From: Leptofilum sp965368765
Lineage (GTDB): Bacteria > Chloroflexota > Anaerolineae > Promineifilales > Promineifilaceae
Assembly: GCA_965368765.1 (NCBI GenBank)
Contig: CBDUOF010000364.1
Coordinates: 1 to 6,024 of the forward strand
Reading direction: 5' to 3'
DNA: 6,024 nucleotides
In this document: in pieces, positions 1 through 5,673 of the stretch
How the letters are laid out: every line of letters starts with the position of its first letter
Numbering within the stretch: the first letter of the stretch is position 1
Notes under the pieces: model-generated
Told to the model about the DNA's origin: nothing
Database searches by the model: none
What the model saw: the letters and a program-made list of their open reading frames with translations, nothing else
Translations under genes and position numbers: made by a program

Positions 1-14
1 ATCTTAGAAAGTTT

Positions 15-66
15 GTAATTGAGTAAATGGGTAAAGCAGGTGCCACACACCCGTTTACTCAATTAC
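15..66. repeat. 18-bp inverted repeat (hairpin) ahead of the first gene
   Basis: Positions 15-27 are the perfect reverse complement of 54-66 (13 bp). The pairing extends by a G-T wobble (28 with 53) and four more pairs (29-32 with 49-52), leaving a 16-nt loop at 33-48. The arms also show an approximate 8-nt period (units starting near 15, 23 and 31, and near 57, 65 and 73), as in other AT-rich micro-repeats between genes here. No T-run follows, so a classical terminator is not supported. It may be an intergenic repeat element or a leader hairpin for the gene starting at 96. It covers an in-frame ATG at 27, one reason to doubt that start. Confidence 0.75.
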
Positions 67-95
67 TTGATTACCCAATGATAAGCGAGCAACTC

Positions 96-797
96 ATGAG
101 CGAAACAGTCACCCTTAAAATTGATGGACAGGAAGTCACCGTCGCTAAAGGCACCACTATTTTGAACGCTGCGGCGCACATTGGAATTGAGATTCCGGTG
201 ATTTGTTACCATCCGCATTTGACGGCCAACGGATTGTGCCGTATCTGCTCGGTGGATGCCGGGCAGCGAGTGCAGCTGGCAGCCTGCGTGACGGAATGCG
301 CCAACGGCATGGAAATTGTAACCAACTCCGATGATGTGCAGCGCGGTCGGCGCACTATTTTGGAAATGCTGGCTTCCACCGTGAATGTAGACGAAGCGCC
401 AGAAATTCTGGACTTGCTAGACAGCTACGATGCGGATCCGCTGCGCTTTTCTGATGCAGAAGCCCGCACTGCGCCCGTGTACGACGACAATCCATTTTAC
501 ATTCGGGATTATAACCAATGCATCAACTGCTGGCGCTGCGTGCAGGTCTGCGCCGAGGATGCCCAGTTTGCCTTTGCCCTGAGCTTTGATGGGCGCGGCT
601 ACGATACCCAGATTGGCACTTTCAATGGCAATGGCATGATGGACACTACCTGCGTTTTTTGTGGCCAATGCGTGGGGGTTTGCCCGACCGGGGCGCTCAA
701 GCCCAAACGGCAAGCTTTGCTTGAGAACGGCGTAGATCCAGATTCGATTTTTGACCAGACGCGCCGCAAACGGAAGCCGAAGAAGAAAAGCAATTGA
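96..797 (+). CDS. NuoG/HoxU-like iron-sulfur subunit of NAD-linked formate dehydrogenase (split FdhA N-terminal half)
   Basis: Predicted electron-transfer protein of 233 aa. Residues 1-75 form a plant-type [2Fe-2S] domain with Cys37, Cys48, Cys51 and Cys64 (C-x10-C-x2-C-x12-C), followed by the GMEIVTN segment usual in NuoG, HoxU and FdhA N-termini. Two [4Fe-4S] motifs follow: Cys142/145/148/152 (CINCWRCVQVC) and Cys186/189/192/196 (CVFCGQCVGVC), with proline after the last Cys. The part that normally carries the His-Cys3 cluster (H-x3-C-x2-C-x5-C) between these domains has no Cys or His ligands (about residues 84-137). The tail (223-231) is strongly basic. I chose ATG 96 because family homology begins there; in-frame ATGs at 27 and 78 add up to 23 unconserved residues encoded partly by the inverted repeat. 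The ribosome site is weak. It likely passes electrons between the catalytic subunit at 2404 and a NuoF-like NAD module outside the window. It could instead serve a hydrogenase, but the neighbours favour formate dehydrogenase. Confidence 0.88.
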   Translation: MSETVTLKIDGQEVTVAKGTTILNAAAHIGIEIPVICYHPHLTANGLCRICSVDAGQRVQLAACVTECANGMEIVTNSDDVQRGRRTILEMLASTVNVDEAPEILDLLDSYDADPLRFSDAEARTAPVYDDNPFYIRDYNQCINCWRCVQVCAEDAQFAFALSFDGRGYDTQIGTFNGNGMMDTTCVFCGQCVGVCPTGALKPKRQALLENGVDPDSIFDQTRRKRKPKKKSN

Positions 798-805
798 GTA
801 ATGTG

Positions 806-1741
806 ATGGATACGGCCGTTCTCAATAATATCTGGCCCAAAATTTTGGCAGTACACAGTAAGATAGGGCACGCCTTGCCGCCATCGGCGCGTCAGGCAAT
901 GATGGCCCTTGTGGAATCGTATGCAGTTGAACCTCGGCACGTTTTCCATTTTATATATGTGGTTGAAAACTACAATTCAGTATCTCTTTCAACCGCTCAT
1001 TTCCAAAAAAGAGACCCGTTTGACCATCCTGAAGTGGTGGATTCATTTTTATCGGATTGTGTTGCTGCGGGATTATTGCTATCGCGCAGCGATGGTACGA
1101 TGCAGATTACGGCAAAGGGTGAGCGCGTGCGCCGACAGCGCTGGCAAATTTTGAACGGTGCCTTAGCCGAAATGGCGCTGCTGCCGGAGGCTGACCTGGC
1201 TCATTTAATCATTTTGCTGGAGCGTGTGGTTGCGGAAACGGCCGTTGCTGCGCAACAATCTTCGGCCTGGGCCTTCCAAACCCGACAGCAGCATGGCTTG
1301 AGATCGCCAATTGCACGCTTGGCACCGCTGGCCCAACTGATTGAATTGCGCATGGATCTGGGAGCCTATCGGGATGATGCTCATTTGGTAACCTGGCGAG
1401 ACAAATATGATGTTTCGCCTCACGGTTGGGAACTGATGGCGAGAATATGGCAAAGTGATTCTGACACGCTGGATGTTTTGTCTAAAGATCTGGCCCGACG
1501 AGGATTTTCTCGATTGGAAACGGCCGTTGCGCTGGAGGATCTTGTAAAACTGGGGTGGCTTGCTCAGGAGCGTGATAACTATCATCTGACTAAACAGGGA
1601 TGTAACATACGCCAAGAGACCGAACAACAAACGGATAAAAATTTCTACGCGCCCTGGTATGTCCTAGATTCCAATGACCTAGTAACTGTACAGAATCTGC
1701 TTGAGGCCATCTCGTTAAAGGCAAATCATTATTCAAATTAA
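806..1741 (+). CDS. Double winged-helix (SCO6745/SalK-like) protein
   Basis: A protein of 311 aa from ATG 806. GTG 803 and TTG 794 are in-frame alternatives, and TTG 794 would overlap the stop of the preceding gene; no start has a strong ribosome site. The C-terminal half resembles the SCO6745/SalK-like helix-turn-helix family: PIARLAPLAQLIELR (168-182), HLVTW (193-197), ALEDLVKLGWL (242-252), LTKQGCNI (261-268) and TDKNFYAPW (276-284). The N-terminal half repeats the pattern: VDSFLSDCVAAGLL from residue 78, ITAKGERV (101-108) and DLAHLIILLERV (130-141), against DLVTVQNLLEAI (291-302). The fold therefore looks like two copies of a MarR-like winged helix. There are no membrane segments or catalytic motifs. 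It starts 8 bp after the iron-sulfur gene, so it is almost certainly co-transcribed. A regulatory role is an inference; members of this family are often of unknown function. Confidence 0.8.
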   Translation: MDTAVLNNIWPKILAVHSKIGHALPPSARQAMMALVESYAVEPRHVFHFIYVVENYNSVSLSTAHFQKRDPFDHPEVVDSFLSDCVAAGLLLSRSDGTMQITAKGERVRRQRWQILNGALAEMALLPEADLAHLIILLERVVAETAVAAQQSSAWAFQTRQQHGLRSPIARLAPLAQLIELRMDLGAYRDDAHLVTWRDKYDVSPHGWELMARIWQSDSDTLDVLSKDLARRGFSRLETAVALEDLVKLGWLAQERDNYHLTKQGCNIRQETEQQTDKNFYAPWYVLDSNDLVTVQNLLEAISLKANHYSN

Positions 1742-1753
1742 TTGGTTAATTGG
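1738..1753. repeat. Tandem octamer TTAATTGG x2
   Basis: Two exact adjacent copies of TTAATTGG (1738-1745 and 1746-1753) overlap the stop codon of the winged-helix gene and start the short gap before the next gene. The unit resembles the other AT-rich 7-8 nt repeats between genes in this window. The sequence aattaa-ttgg-ttaatt is also a small inverted repeat. No function is evident. Confidence 0.75.
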
Positions 1754-1778
1754 CACCTATTAAAGGTAAAACAAACGA

Positions 1779-2258
1779 ATGCAAACGAATAAGCAACTAA
1801 TTGAGCAATTTTACGCCGCATTCCAACAGCGGGATCATGAGGGCATGATTGCTTGCTACCATCCCAAGGTGCATTTTTCTGACCCGGTTTTTTCCGATTT
1901 GCACGGCAAACAGGCGATGGCGATGTGGCATATGTTGTGTGAGCGGGGCAAAGATTTGCAGATTTCGTATCGGGACGTAGAGGCAACGCAAAACAGTGGC
2001 CAGGCGCATTGGGATGCAGACTACACTTTTTCTACCGGGCGCAAAGTGCGCAATCGCGTCGATGCAAAATTCACCTTTGCCGATGGACTGATTGTGCGGC
2101 ATAAAGACATATTTGACCTGTGGCGCTGGACGCGGATGGCGCTTGGCTTTTCTGGATTATTAATGGGTTGGACTCCAATGGTGCAGAATAAGGTGCGGGA
2201 AACGGCCGTTGCTAGTCTCGGTAAATTCATCGCCAATCACGCGGAGTATCAAGCATAA
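1779..2258 (+). CDS. NTF2-like / SnoaL-fold protein
   Basis: A 159-aa protein of the NTF2-like superfamily (ketosteroid-isomerase, SnoaL type). The N-terminal helix pattern IEQFYAAFQQRDHEGMIACY (8-27), the FSDPVF motif (33-38) and the sheet-rich stretch from HWDADYTF (78-85) through VDAKFTFADGLI (94-105) are typical of this cone-shaped fold. A moderately hydrophobic C-terminal extension (118-131, GFSGLLMGW) follows; no signal peptide is present. The family includes isomerases, cyclases, hydratases and non-catalytic binding proteins, so the substrate cannot be read from sequence. The start is 37 nt after the winged-helix gene; AAAGG at 1762-1766 is a poorly spaced ribosome site (12 nt). The nonamer CAAACGAAT occurs twice around the start (1772-1780 and 1782-1790). 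Its place between the two formate dehydrogenase genes suggests co-transcription, not necessarily a shared function. Confidence 0.85.
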   Translation: MQTNKQLIEQFYAAFQQRDHEGMIACYHPKVHFSDPVFSDLHGKQAMAMWHMLCERGKDLQISYRDVEATQNSGQAHWDADYTFSTGRKVRNRVDAKFTFADGLIVRHKDIFDLWRWTRMALGFSGLLMGWTPMVQNKVRETAVASLGKFIANHAEYQA

Positions 2259-2403
2259 TAGAGGAAGCGGCTATCTAAGCCCGAGAGCGCGTCCGTTGGC
2301 CTGCGGGAAAGCCTCTTCGCTTCTGGACGACATACAGCGAAATGAGCACCTTGATGATTGAGCATGTAAGGAACAATTAGAGCATTTTGATGGAGGATCT
2401 CCA
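2259..2403 (+). promoter_or_regulatory. 145-nt possibly structured leader before the formate dehydrogenase gene
   Basis: The longest gap inside the formate locus. Its first half (2261-2330) is GC-richer than the other gaps and has self-complementary pieces: 2263-2270 with 2317-2324 (six Watson-Crick pairs plus two G-T), and, inside that, CCCG 2280-2283 with CGGG 2304-2307. The second half is AT-richer and leads to a strong ribosome site. I found no convincing -35/-10 pair and no clear terminator. A cis-regulatory RNA, such as a molybdenum/tungsten-cofactor-responsive leader, is possible by context only; I could not match a known riboswitch consensus. Confidence 0.3.
2392..2396 (+). promoter_or_regulatory. 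Strong ribosome binding site GGAGG of the formate dehydrogenase gene
   Basis: GGAGG ends 7 nt before ATG 2404, fixing that start. GGAG can pair with the CTCC at 2400-2403 minus its edges (ggaggatctcc, 3-nt loop), so a small hairpin could compete with ribosome binding. A related tggggatctcc lies before the GTG at 5674. Confidence 0.8.
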
Positions 2404-4575
2404 ATGATTACACCCGATAAGACAATCCGAACAACTTGCCCCTACTGCGGCGTGGGCTGCCAACTGCACTTGCAGGTTAAAGATGATTACATTTACGCTG
2501 TGGAAGCGCCGTTTGACGCCGCGCCTAACTACGGCATGTTGTGCGTGAAGGGGCGATTTGGCACAGATTATGTCAAACATCCGGGGCGGGTGAAAACGCC
2601 GCTCATTCGCGCCAATCGGGAAGAGGGGCGCAGCGCCAAGCCTGTTTGGCGTGAAGCCAGCTGGGACGAAGCCCTGGACTACGTGGCAGATAATCTCGCC
2701 CGAATTGCCCAGGAAAGCGGTGGAGATGCTATCGCCAGCTACGCCAGCGCCAAAGCCACAAACGAAGACAATTACATCTTCCAAAAGATGATGCGGGCCC
2801 TGATACGTACCAACAACGTGGATCACTGCGCCCGGCTGTGCCACGCCGGTTCCGTAACGGGCTTGCAGCTTTCCATTGGCTCCAGCGCCATGTCCAACTC
2901 CATCGCCGAAATGGAAAATTTGGAAGCGTTTATTGTGACGGGGTCCAACACCACTGAGACGCATCCAGTCATTTCTAATTTTCTCAAGAAGGCGGTACGT
3001 AAAAATGGGGCCAAGCTGATTGTGGTTGATCCCCGTCGCATTGAGATGACCGACTTTTCTACCGTCTGGCTGCGCCAAAATCCGGGCACTGATGTGGCCG
3101 TTTTCCAGGCAATGGCCCATGTGGTGGTGAAAGAAAAGCTGTACGATGAGGAATTTATTGCCAATCGAACCGAAGGCTTTAGTGATTACCTGGAGTCGCT
3201 GGAAGAGTTCACCCCGGAATGGGCCGAAACGGTCAGCGGCGTGCCCGCTGACGACATTCGGGCAGCGGCACGGATTTACGCCAAGGCAGAACGTGCCTCC
3301 ATTTATTGGGGGATGGGCATTAGCCAAAGCACCCACGGAACGGACAACACCCTCTCGCTGGTTAATCTGGCGATGATGTGCGGCCACATGGGCAAAGCGG
3401 GCACGGGCGTCAATCCACTGCGCGGCCAGAACAATGTGCAGGGCTGCTCAGACAGCGGCGGTTTGCCCAATGTCTTCACGGCTTACCAAAACGTGGCTGA
3501 TCCCCAAATCAAGGCAAAGTTTGAACAGTTTTGGGGTGCGGAATTGAATCCTGAGCCAGGGCTGACGGCCACCGAGATGGTGACTGGCGCTCTGCACGGC
3601 AGCGTGCGTGCCATGTTTGTTTTGGGCGAAAACCCGATGATGAGTGAGCCAAATCAGCACCACACCCGCCATTCGCTGGAGCAGCTGGAGTTTATGGTCT
3701 GCCAGGATATTTTTATCAACGAGACGGGCGAAATGGCGGACGTGATTTTGCCTGCCACCAGCTTTGCGGAGAAGGACGGCACGTTTACGAACACAGATAG
3801 GCGGGTGCAGCGCTGCCGCACGGCCGTTCCCCCCGTAGGTGACTCGCGGCCAGACTGGGACATTTTGTGTGACTTGGGCCGCCGTATTGAAAAGCGTTTG
3901 GGGCTGGCGTTGACCAACGGCTTCGATTTTTCTCATCCCAGCGACATCTGGGAAGAGATGCGCCAGCTCACCCCCGACTTTTGGGGCATCGACTACGATC
4001 GAATCGACCGCGAAGGGGGCGTCCACTGGCCCTGCCCCAGCTTTGACCATCCCGGCACGCCCTTCCTCTTTGCCGATGCCTTTCCGCGCGGTCGGGGCAA
4101 GTTCTGGGAAGTTGCCTATGGCACAGAGTCTGAGCAGCCCGATGCGGAATATCCCTTTAATCTGAGCACGGGGCGTGTCCTCTACCACTGGAGCGGCAGC
4201 ACGATGACGGGGCGTTCTTCCTTGGAAAATGTGTATCCTGAAGCGACGTGTGAGATGCACCCAGAGGATGCGGGAGATTTGAGATTGGAGACTGGCGATT
4301 GGGTGAAAGTCAGTTCGAGGCGCGGCGAAATCACCCTGCGCTTACTGGTGACGGAGCGGTCTCTGCCAAAGACAATCTTTGTGCCGTTCCACTTTGCCGA
4401 AGCAGCGGCCAATTTGCTAACGCTCGACCGTGTAGATGAGCGGGCCAAGATACCGGATTACAAGAATACGGCCGTACGCATCCAAAAAACCGACGCGCCA
4501 GAAGGTTTGGATGAAGGGTATGACCAGCCACTCTTTGACCGGGGAGCCATCAAAGATCCGGTACAAATACATTAA
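2404..4575 (+). CDS. fdhA: Formate dehydrogenase catalytic (alpha) subunit, Mo/W-bis-MGD, cysteine type
   Basis: Oxidises formate to CO2 (or the reverse) at a bis-molybdopterin guanine dinucleotide Mo or W centre. The protein has 723 aa. The N-terminal [4Fe-4S] ligands are Cys12, Cys15, Cys19 and Cys47 (TTCPYCGVGC ... MLCVKGRFG), with Lys49 as the expected conserved electron-relay lysine. The metal ligand is Cys146, followed by His147 (HCARLCHAGSV), where E. coli FdhH has selenocysteine; this is a Cys enzyme. Arg340 in NPLRGQNNVQG matches the conserved active-site arginine of FdhH. GMGISQSTHGTDNT (303-316) and GENPMMSEPN (408-417) are further family signatures. The C-terminal dinucleotide-binding domain starts near residue 585 (STGRVLYHWSGSTMTGR). 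There is no Tat signal, so it is cytoplasmic. Length fits the catalytic part alone; the iron-sulfur extension of fused FdhA/FdsA is supplied by the gene at 96-797. The start is set by GGAGG at 2392. A terminator follows within 20 nt. Confidence 0.93.
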   Translation: MITPDKTIRTTCPYCGVGCQLHLQVKDDYIYAVEAPFDAAPNYGMLCVKGRFGTDYVKHPGRVKTPLIRANREEGRSAKPVWREASWDEALDYVADNLARIAQESGGDAIASYASAKATNEDNYIFQKMMRALIRTNNVDHCARLCHAGSVTGLQLSIGSSAMSNSIAEMENLEAFIVTGSNTTETHPVISNFLKKAVRKNGAKLIVVDPRRIEMTDFSTVWLRQNPGTDVAVFQAMAHVVVKEKLYDEEFIANRTEGFSDYLESLEEFTPEWAETVSGVPADDIRAAARIYAKAERASIYWGMGISQSTHGTDNTLSLVNLAMMCGHMGKAGTGVNPLRGQNNVQGCSDSGGLPNVFTAYQNVADPQIKAKFEQFWGAELNPEPGLTATEMVTGALHGSVRAMFVLGENPMMSEPNQHHTRHSLEQLEFMVCQDIFINETGEMADVILPATSFAEKDGTFTNTDRRVQRCRTAVPPVGDSRPDWDILCDLGRRIEKRLGLALTNGFDFSHPSDIWEEMRQLTPDFWGIDYDRIDREGGVHWPCPSFDHPGTPFLFADAFPRGRGKFWEVAYGTESEQPDAEYPFNLSTGRVLYHWSGSTMTGRSSLENVYPEATCEMHPEDAGDLRLETGDWVKVSSRRGEITLRLLVTERSLPKTIFVPFHFAEAAANLLTLDRVDERAKIPDYKNTAVRIQKTDAPEGLDEGYDQPLFDRGAIKDPVQIH

Positions 4576-4594
4576 TTCACATCGAGCGTTGGTG

Positions 4595-4643
4595 AAAGCA
4601 GTCTTCAATGCAAAGTGTAATACTTGGTGAAGACTGCTTTTTT
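4595..4643 (+). terminator. Intrinsic terminator of the formate dehydrogenase locus
   Basis: A perfect 13-bp stem (4595-4607 with 4628-4640, aaagcagtcttca / tgaagactgcttt) ends in six T residues (4638-4643). The 20-nt loop can form an inner stem, AAGT 4613-4616 with ACTT 4622-4625. It begins 19 nt after the stop codon, a typical rho-independent terminator. It separates the formate locus from the acyl-CoA genes. Confidence 0.92.
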
Positions 4644-4654
4644 ATTGTTTATTG
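4641..4654. repeat. Tandem heptamer TTTATTG x2
   Basis: Two exact adjacent copies of TTTATTG (4641-4647, 4648-4654) follow the terminator stem and share its T-run; a degenerate third unit (TCAATGC) follows. The same heptamer recurs at 5652-5658. This fits the pattern of 7-8 nt AT-rich micro-repeats in gaps of this window. Confidence 0.65.
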
Positions 4655-4695
4655 TCAATGCTTCAGTAACAAATTCCGTTCAAGTGATTGTGCTT

Positions 4696-4716
4696 AGACT
4701 CGCCGAGGCGACGTCT
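4696..4716. other. Small GC-rich hairpin upstream of the SDR promoter
   Basis: AGACTCGC (4696-4703) pairs with GCGA-c-GTCT (4708-4716) around a CGAG loop, with one bulged C at 4712. A short T-run (4718-4721) follows, so it could be a weak back-up terminator; a protein-binding site is the alternative. Apart from this hairpin, the heptamer repeat and the promoter, I see nothing in 4644-4832. Confidence 0.4.
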
Positions 4717-4769
4717 GTTTTGGCTCGGTGACGATTGCAGCTTGATAATTGTGACTGACGCGCTCTTAG

Positions 4770-4798
4770 TTCAGATCCCCGAAATTTTGCGGTATACT
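4770..4798 (+). promoter_or_regulatory. Putative sigma70-type promoter of the SDR gene
   Basis: A -10 hexamer TATACT (4793-4798) lies 17 nt downstream of TTCAGA (4770-4775), which matches four of six -35 consensus positions. Transcription would start near 4804-4806, about 28 nt before ATG 4833. The placement after a terminator and before a well-spaced ribosome site (AAGGA 4821-4825) supports it; there is no experimental support. Confidence 0.5.
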
Positions 4799-4832
4799 TT
4801 GCCTCCACAAACTGTTTTGTAAGGAAAAGTCA

Positions 4833-5624
4833 ATGAATTTAGGTCTAAAAGACAAGGTAATCATGGTGGCTGCAGCGAGCAAAGGGCTGGGGTACGGCAT
4901 TGCTCAGGCGGTGGCCCGAGAAGGCGCCACCGTTTCCATTGGCAGCCGAACCGAGGTTGATATTTTGGCTACGGCCGCGAGCCTTCGGGCTGAAACTGGT
5001 GCGTCGACGTTGGGTTGTGTGCTTGATGCCCGCGATCCCGCTTCTATCAGGAGCTGGGCTGAGGCAACAGTGGCCCAATTTGGCGGCGTGGATGGCCTGG
5101 TGGTGAATGCTGGTGGCCCGCCAGCAGGGGGCTTTGACGACTTTGATGATGCTGCCTGGCGTGCTGCTTTTGAGCTGACGCTCCTGAGCAGCGTACGCAT
5201 GATTCGTACCGTCCTGCCTCACTTACGGGCGCGAGGCGGTGGCTCGATTTTGGCCGTAACCTCCTCCTCTGTGAAGGAACCAATTGACATTTTGCTGCTC
5301 TCGAACGTGATGCGTTCTGGCGTGGTGAGCTTGCTCAAGAGCCTGTCGCGCGAGCTGGCGCCGGAGCAGATTCGGGTAAACAACCTTGTGCCGGGACGGA
5401 TTTTAACCGATCGGGTGAAGTCGCTAGACGGCATCGGTGCCGAGAAGGCCGGGCGCAGCGTGGCAGAGCAGCAAGCTATTCAGGAAAAGCAAATTCCCTG
5501 GGGCCGGTACGGCACTATCGAGGAATTTGGCCGTGCCGGGGCATTTTTGCTGTCAGATGCAGCCAGCTACATCACCGGTGAAACGTTGATTGTAGATGGT
5601 GGGGCGATGAAGACGGTTTGGTAA
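4833..5624 (+). CDS. Divergent SDR-family protein (FabG-like, atypical active site)
   Basis: A 263-aa Rossmann-fold protein of the short-chain dehydrogenase/reductase superfamily. The cofactor loop is AAASKGLG (13-20), with Ala-Ala in place of the Thr-Gly of TGxxxGxG. NAG is present at 92-94 and Ser144 fits the catalytic serine. The usual Tyr and Lys (13 and 17 residues after Ser) are Ser157 and Arg161 (SNVMR), and the tetrad Asn is Thr116. RVNNLVPGRILTDR (181-194) and GETLIVDGG (249-257) are conserved C-terminal SDR segments. This matches my recollection of the BKR-like SDR subgroup that lacks a perfect NAD motif and catalytic tetrad. Activity as a reductase is therefore uncertain. The start has AAGGA (4821-4825), 7 nt before ATG. 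The enoyl-CoA hydratase gene follows after 49 nt, suggesting an acyl-CoA operon. Confidence 0.87.
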   Translation: MNLGLKDKVIMVAAASKGLGYGIAQAVAREGATVSIGSRTEVDILATAASLRAETGASTLGCVLDARDPASIRSWAEATVAQFGGVDGLVVNAGGPPAGGFDDFDDAAWRAAFELTLLSSVRMIRTVLPHLRARGGGSILAVTSSSVKEPIDILLLSNVMRSGVVSLLKSLSRELAPEQIRVNNLVPGRILTDRVKSLDGIGAEKAGRSVAEQQAIQEKQIPWGRYGTIEEFGRAGAFLLSDAASYITGETLIVDGGAMKTVW

Positions 5625-5658
5625 TGATTAATGGTGACTTGTAATTAGTGATTTATTG
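5622..5658. repeat. Degenerate heptamer repeat between the SDR and hydratase genes
   Basis: From the SDR stop codon the sequence runs in roughly 7-nt units: TAATGAT, TAATGGT, GACTTGT, AATTAGT, GATTTAT. It also contains TTTATTG (5652-5658), seen tandemly at 4641-4654. It fills most of the 49-nt gap and resembles the short tandemly repeated heptamers described between genes of some cyanobacteria. No promoter or terminator is visible in the gap. Confidence 0.5.
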
Positions 5659-5673
5659 TTCTGGGGATCTCCT

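Noticed and set aside
1..26. Tail of an upstream gene (for example NuoF-like)
   Set aside because: Stop codons exist in all frames within 26 nt, and too few residues remain to recognise any protein.
15..66. CRISPR, attachment site or insertion-sequence end
   Set aside because: There is a single hairpin without spacers, transposase or target duplication; no mobile gene is present in the window.
2351..2379. Promoter with TTGATG as -35 before the formate dehydrogenase gene
   Set aside because: No acceptable -10 hexamer lies at 16-18 nt spacing (CAATTA at 17 nt).
2377..3387. Long 336-codon open frame on the minus strand across the formate dehydrogenase gene
   Set aside because: It is antisense to a well-supported gene, has low-complexity His/Gly/Arg-rich composition, no recognisable domain, and is explained by codon bias of the + strand gene.
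3448..4260. 270-codon minus-strand open frame
   Set aside because: Also a shadow of the formate dehydrogenase gene, with no domain or ribosome site.
2404..4575. Selenocysteine (in-frame TGA) formate dehydrogenase
   Set aside because: The metal-ligand position is an ordinary Cys codon (tgc, residue 146) and the frame is open throughout.
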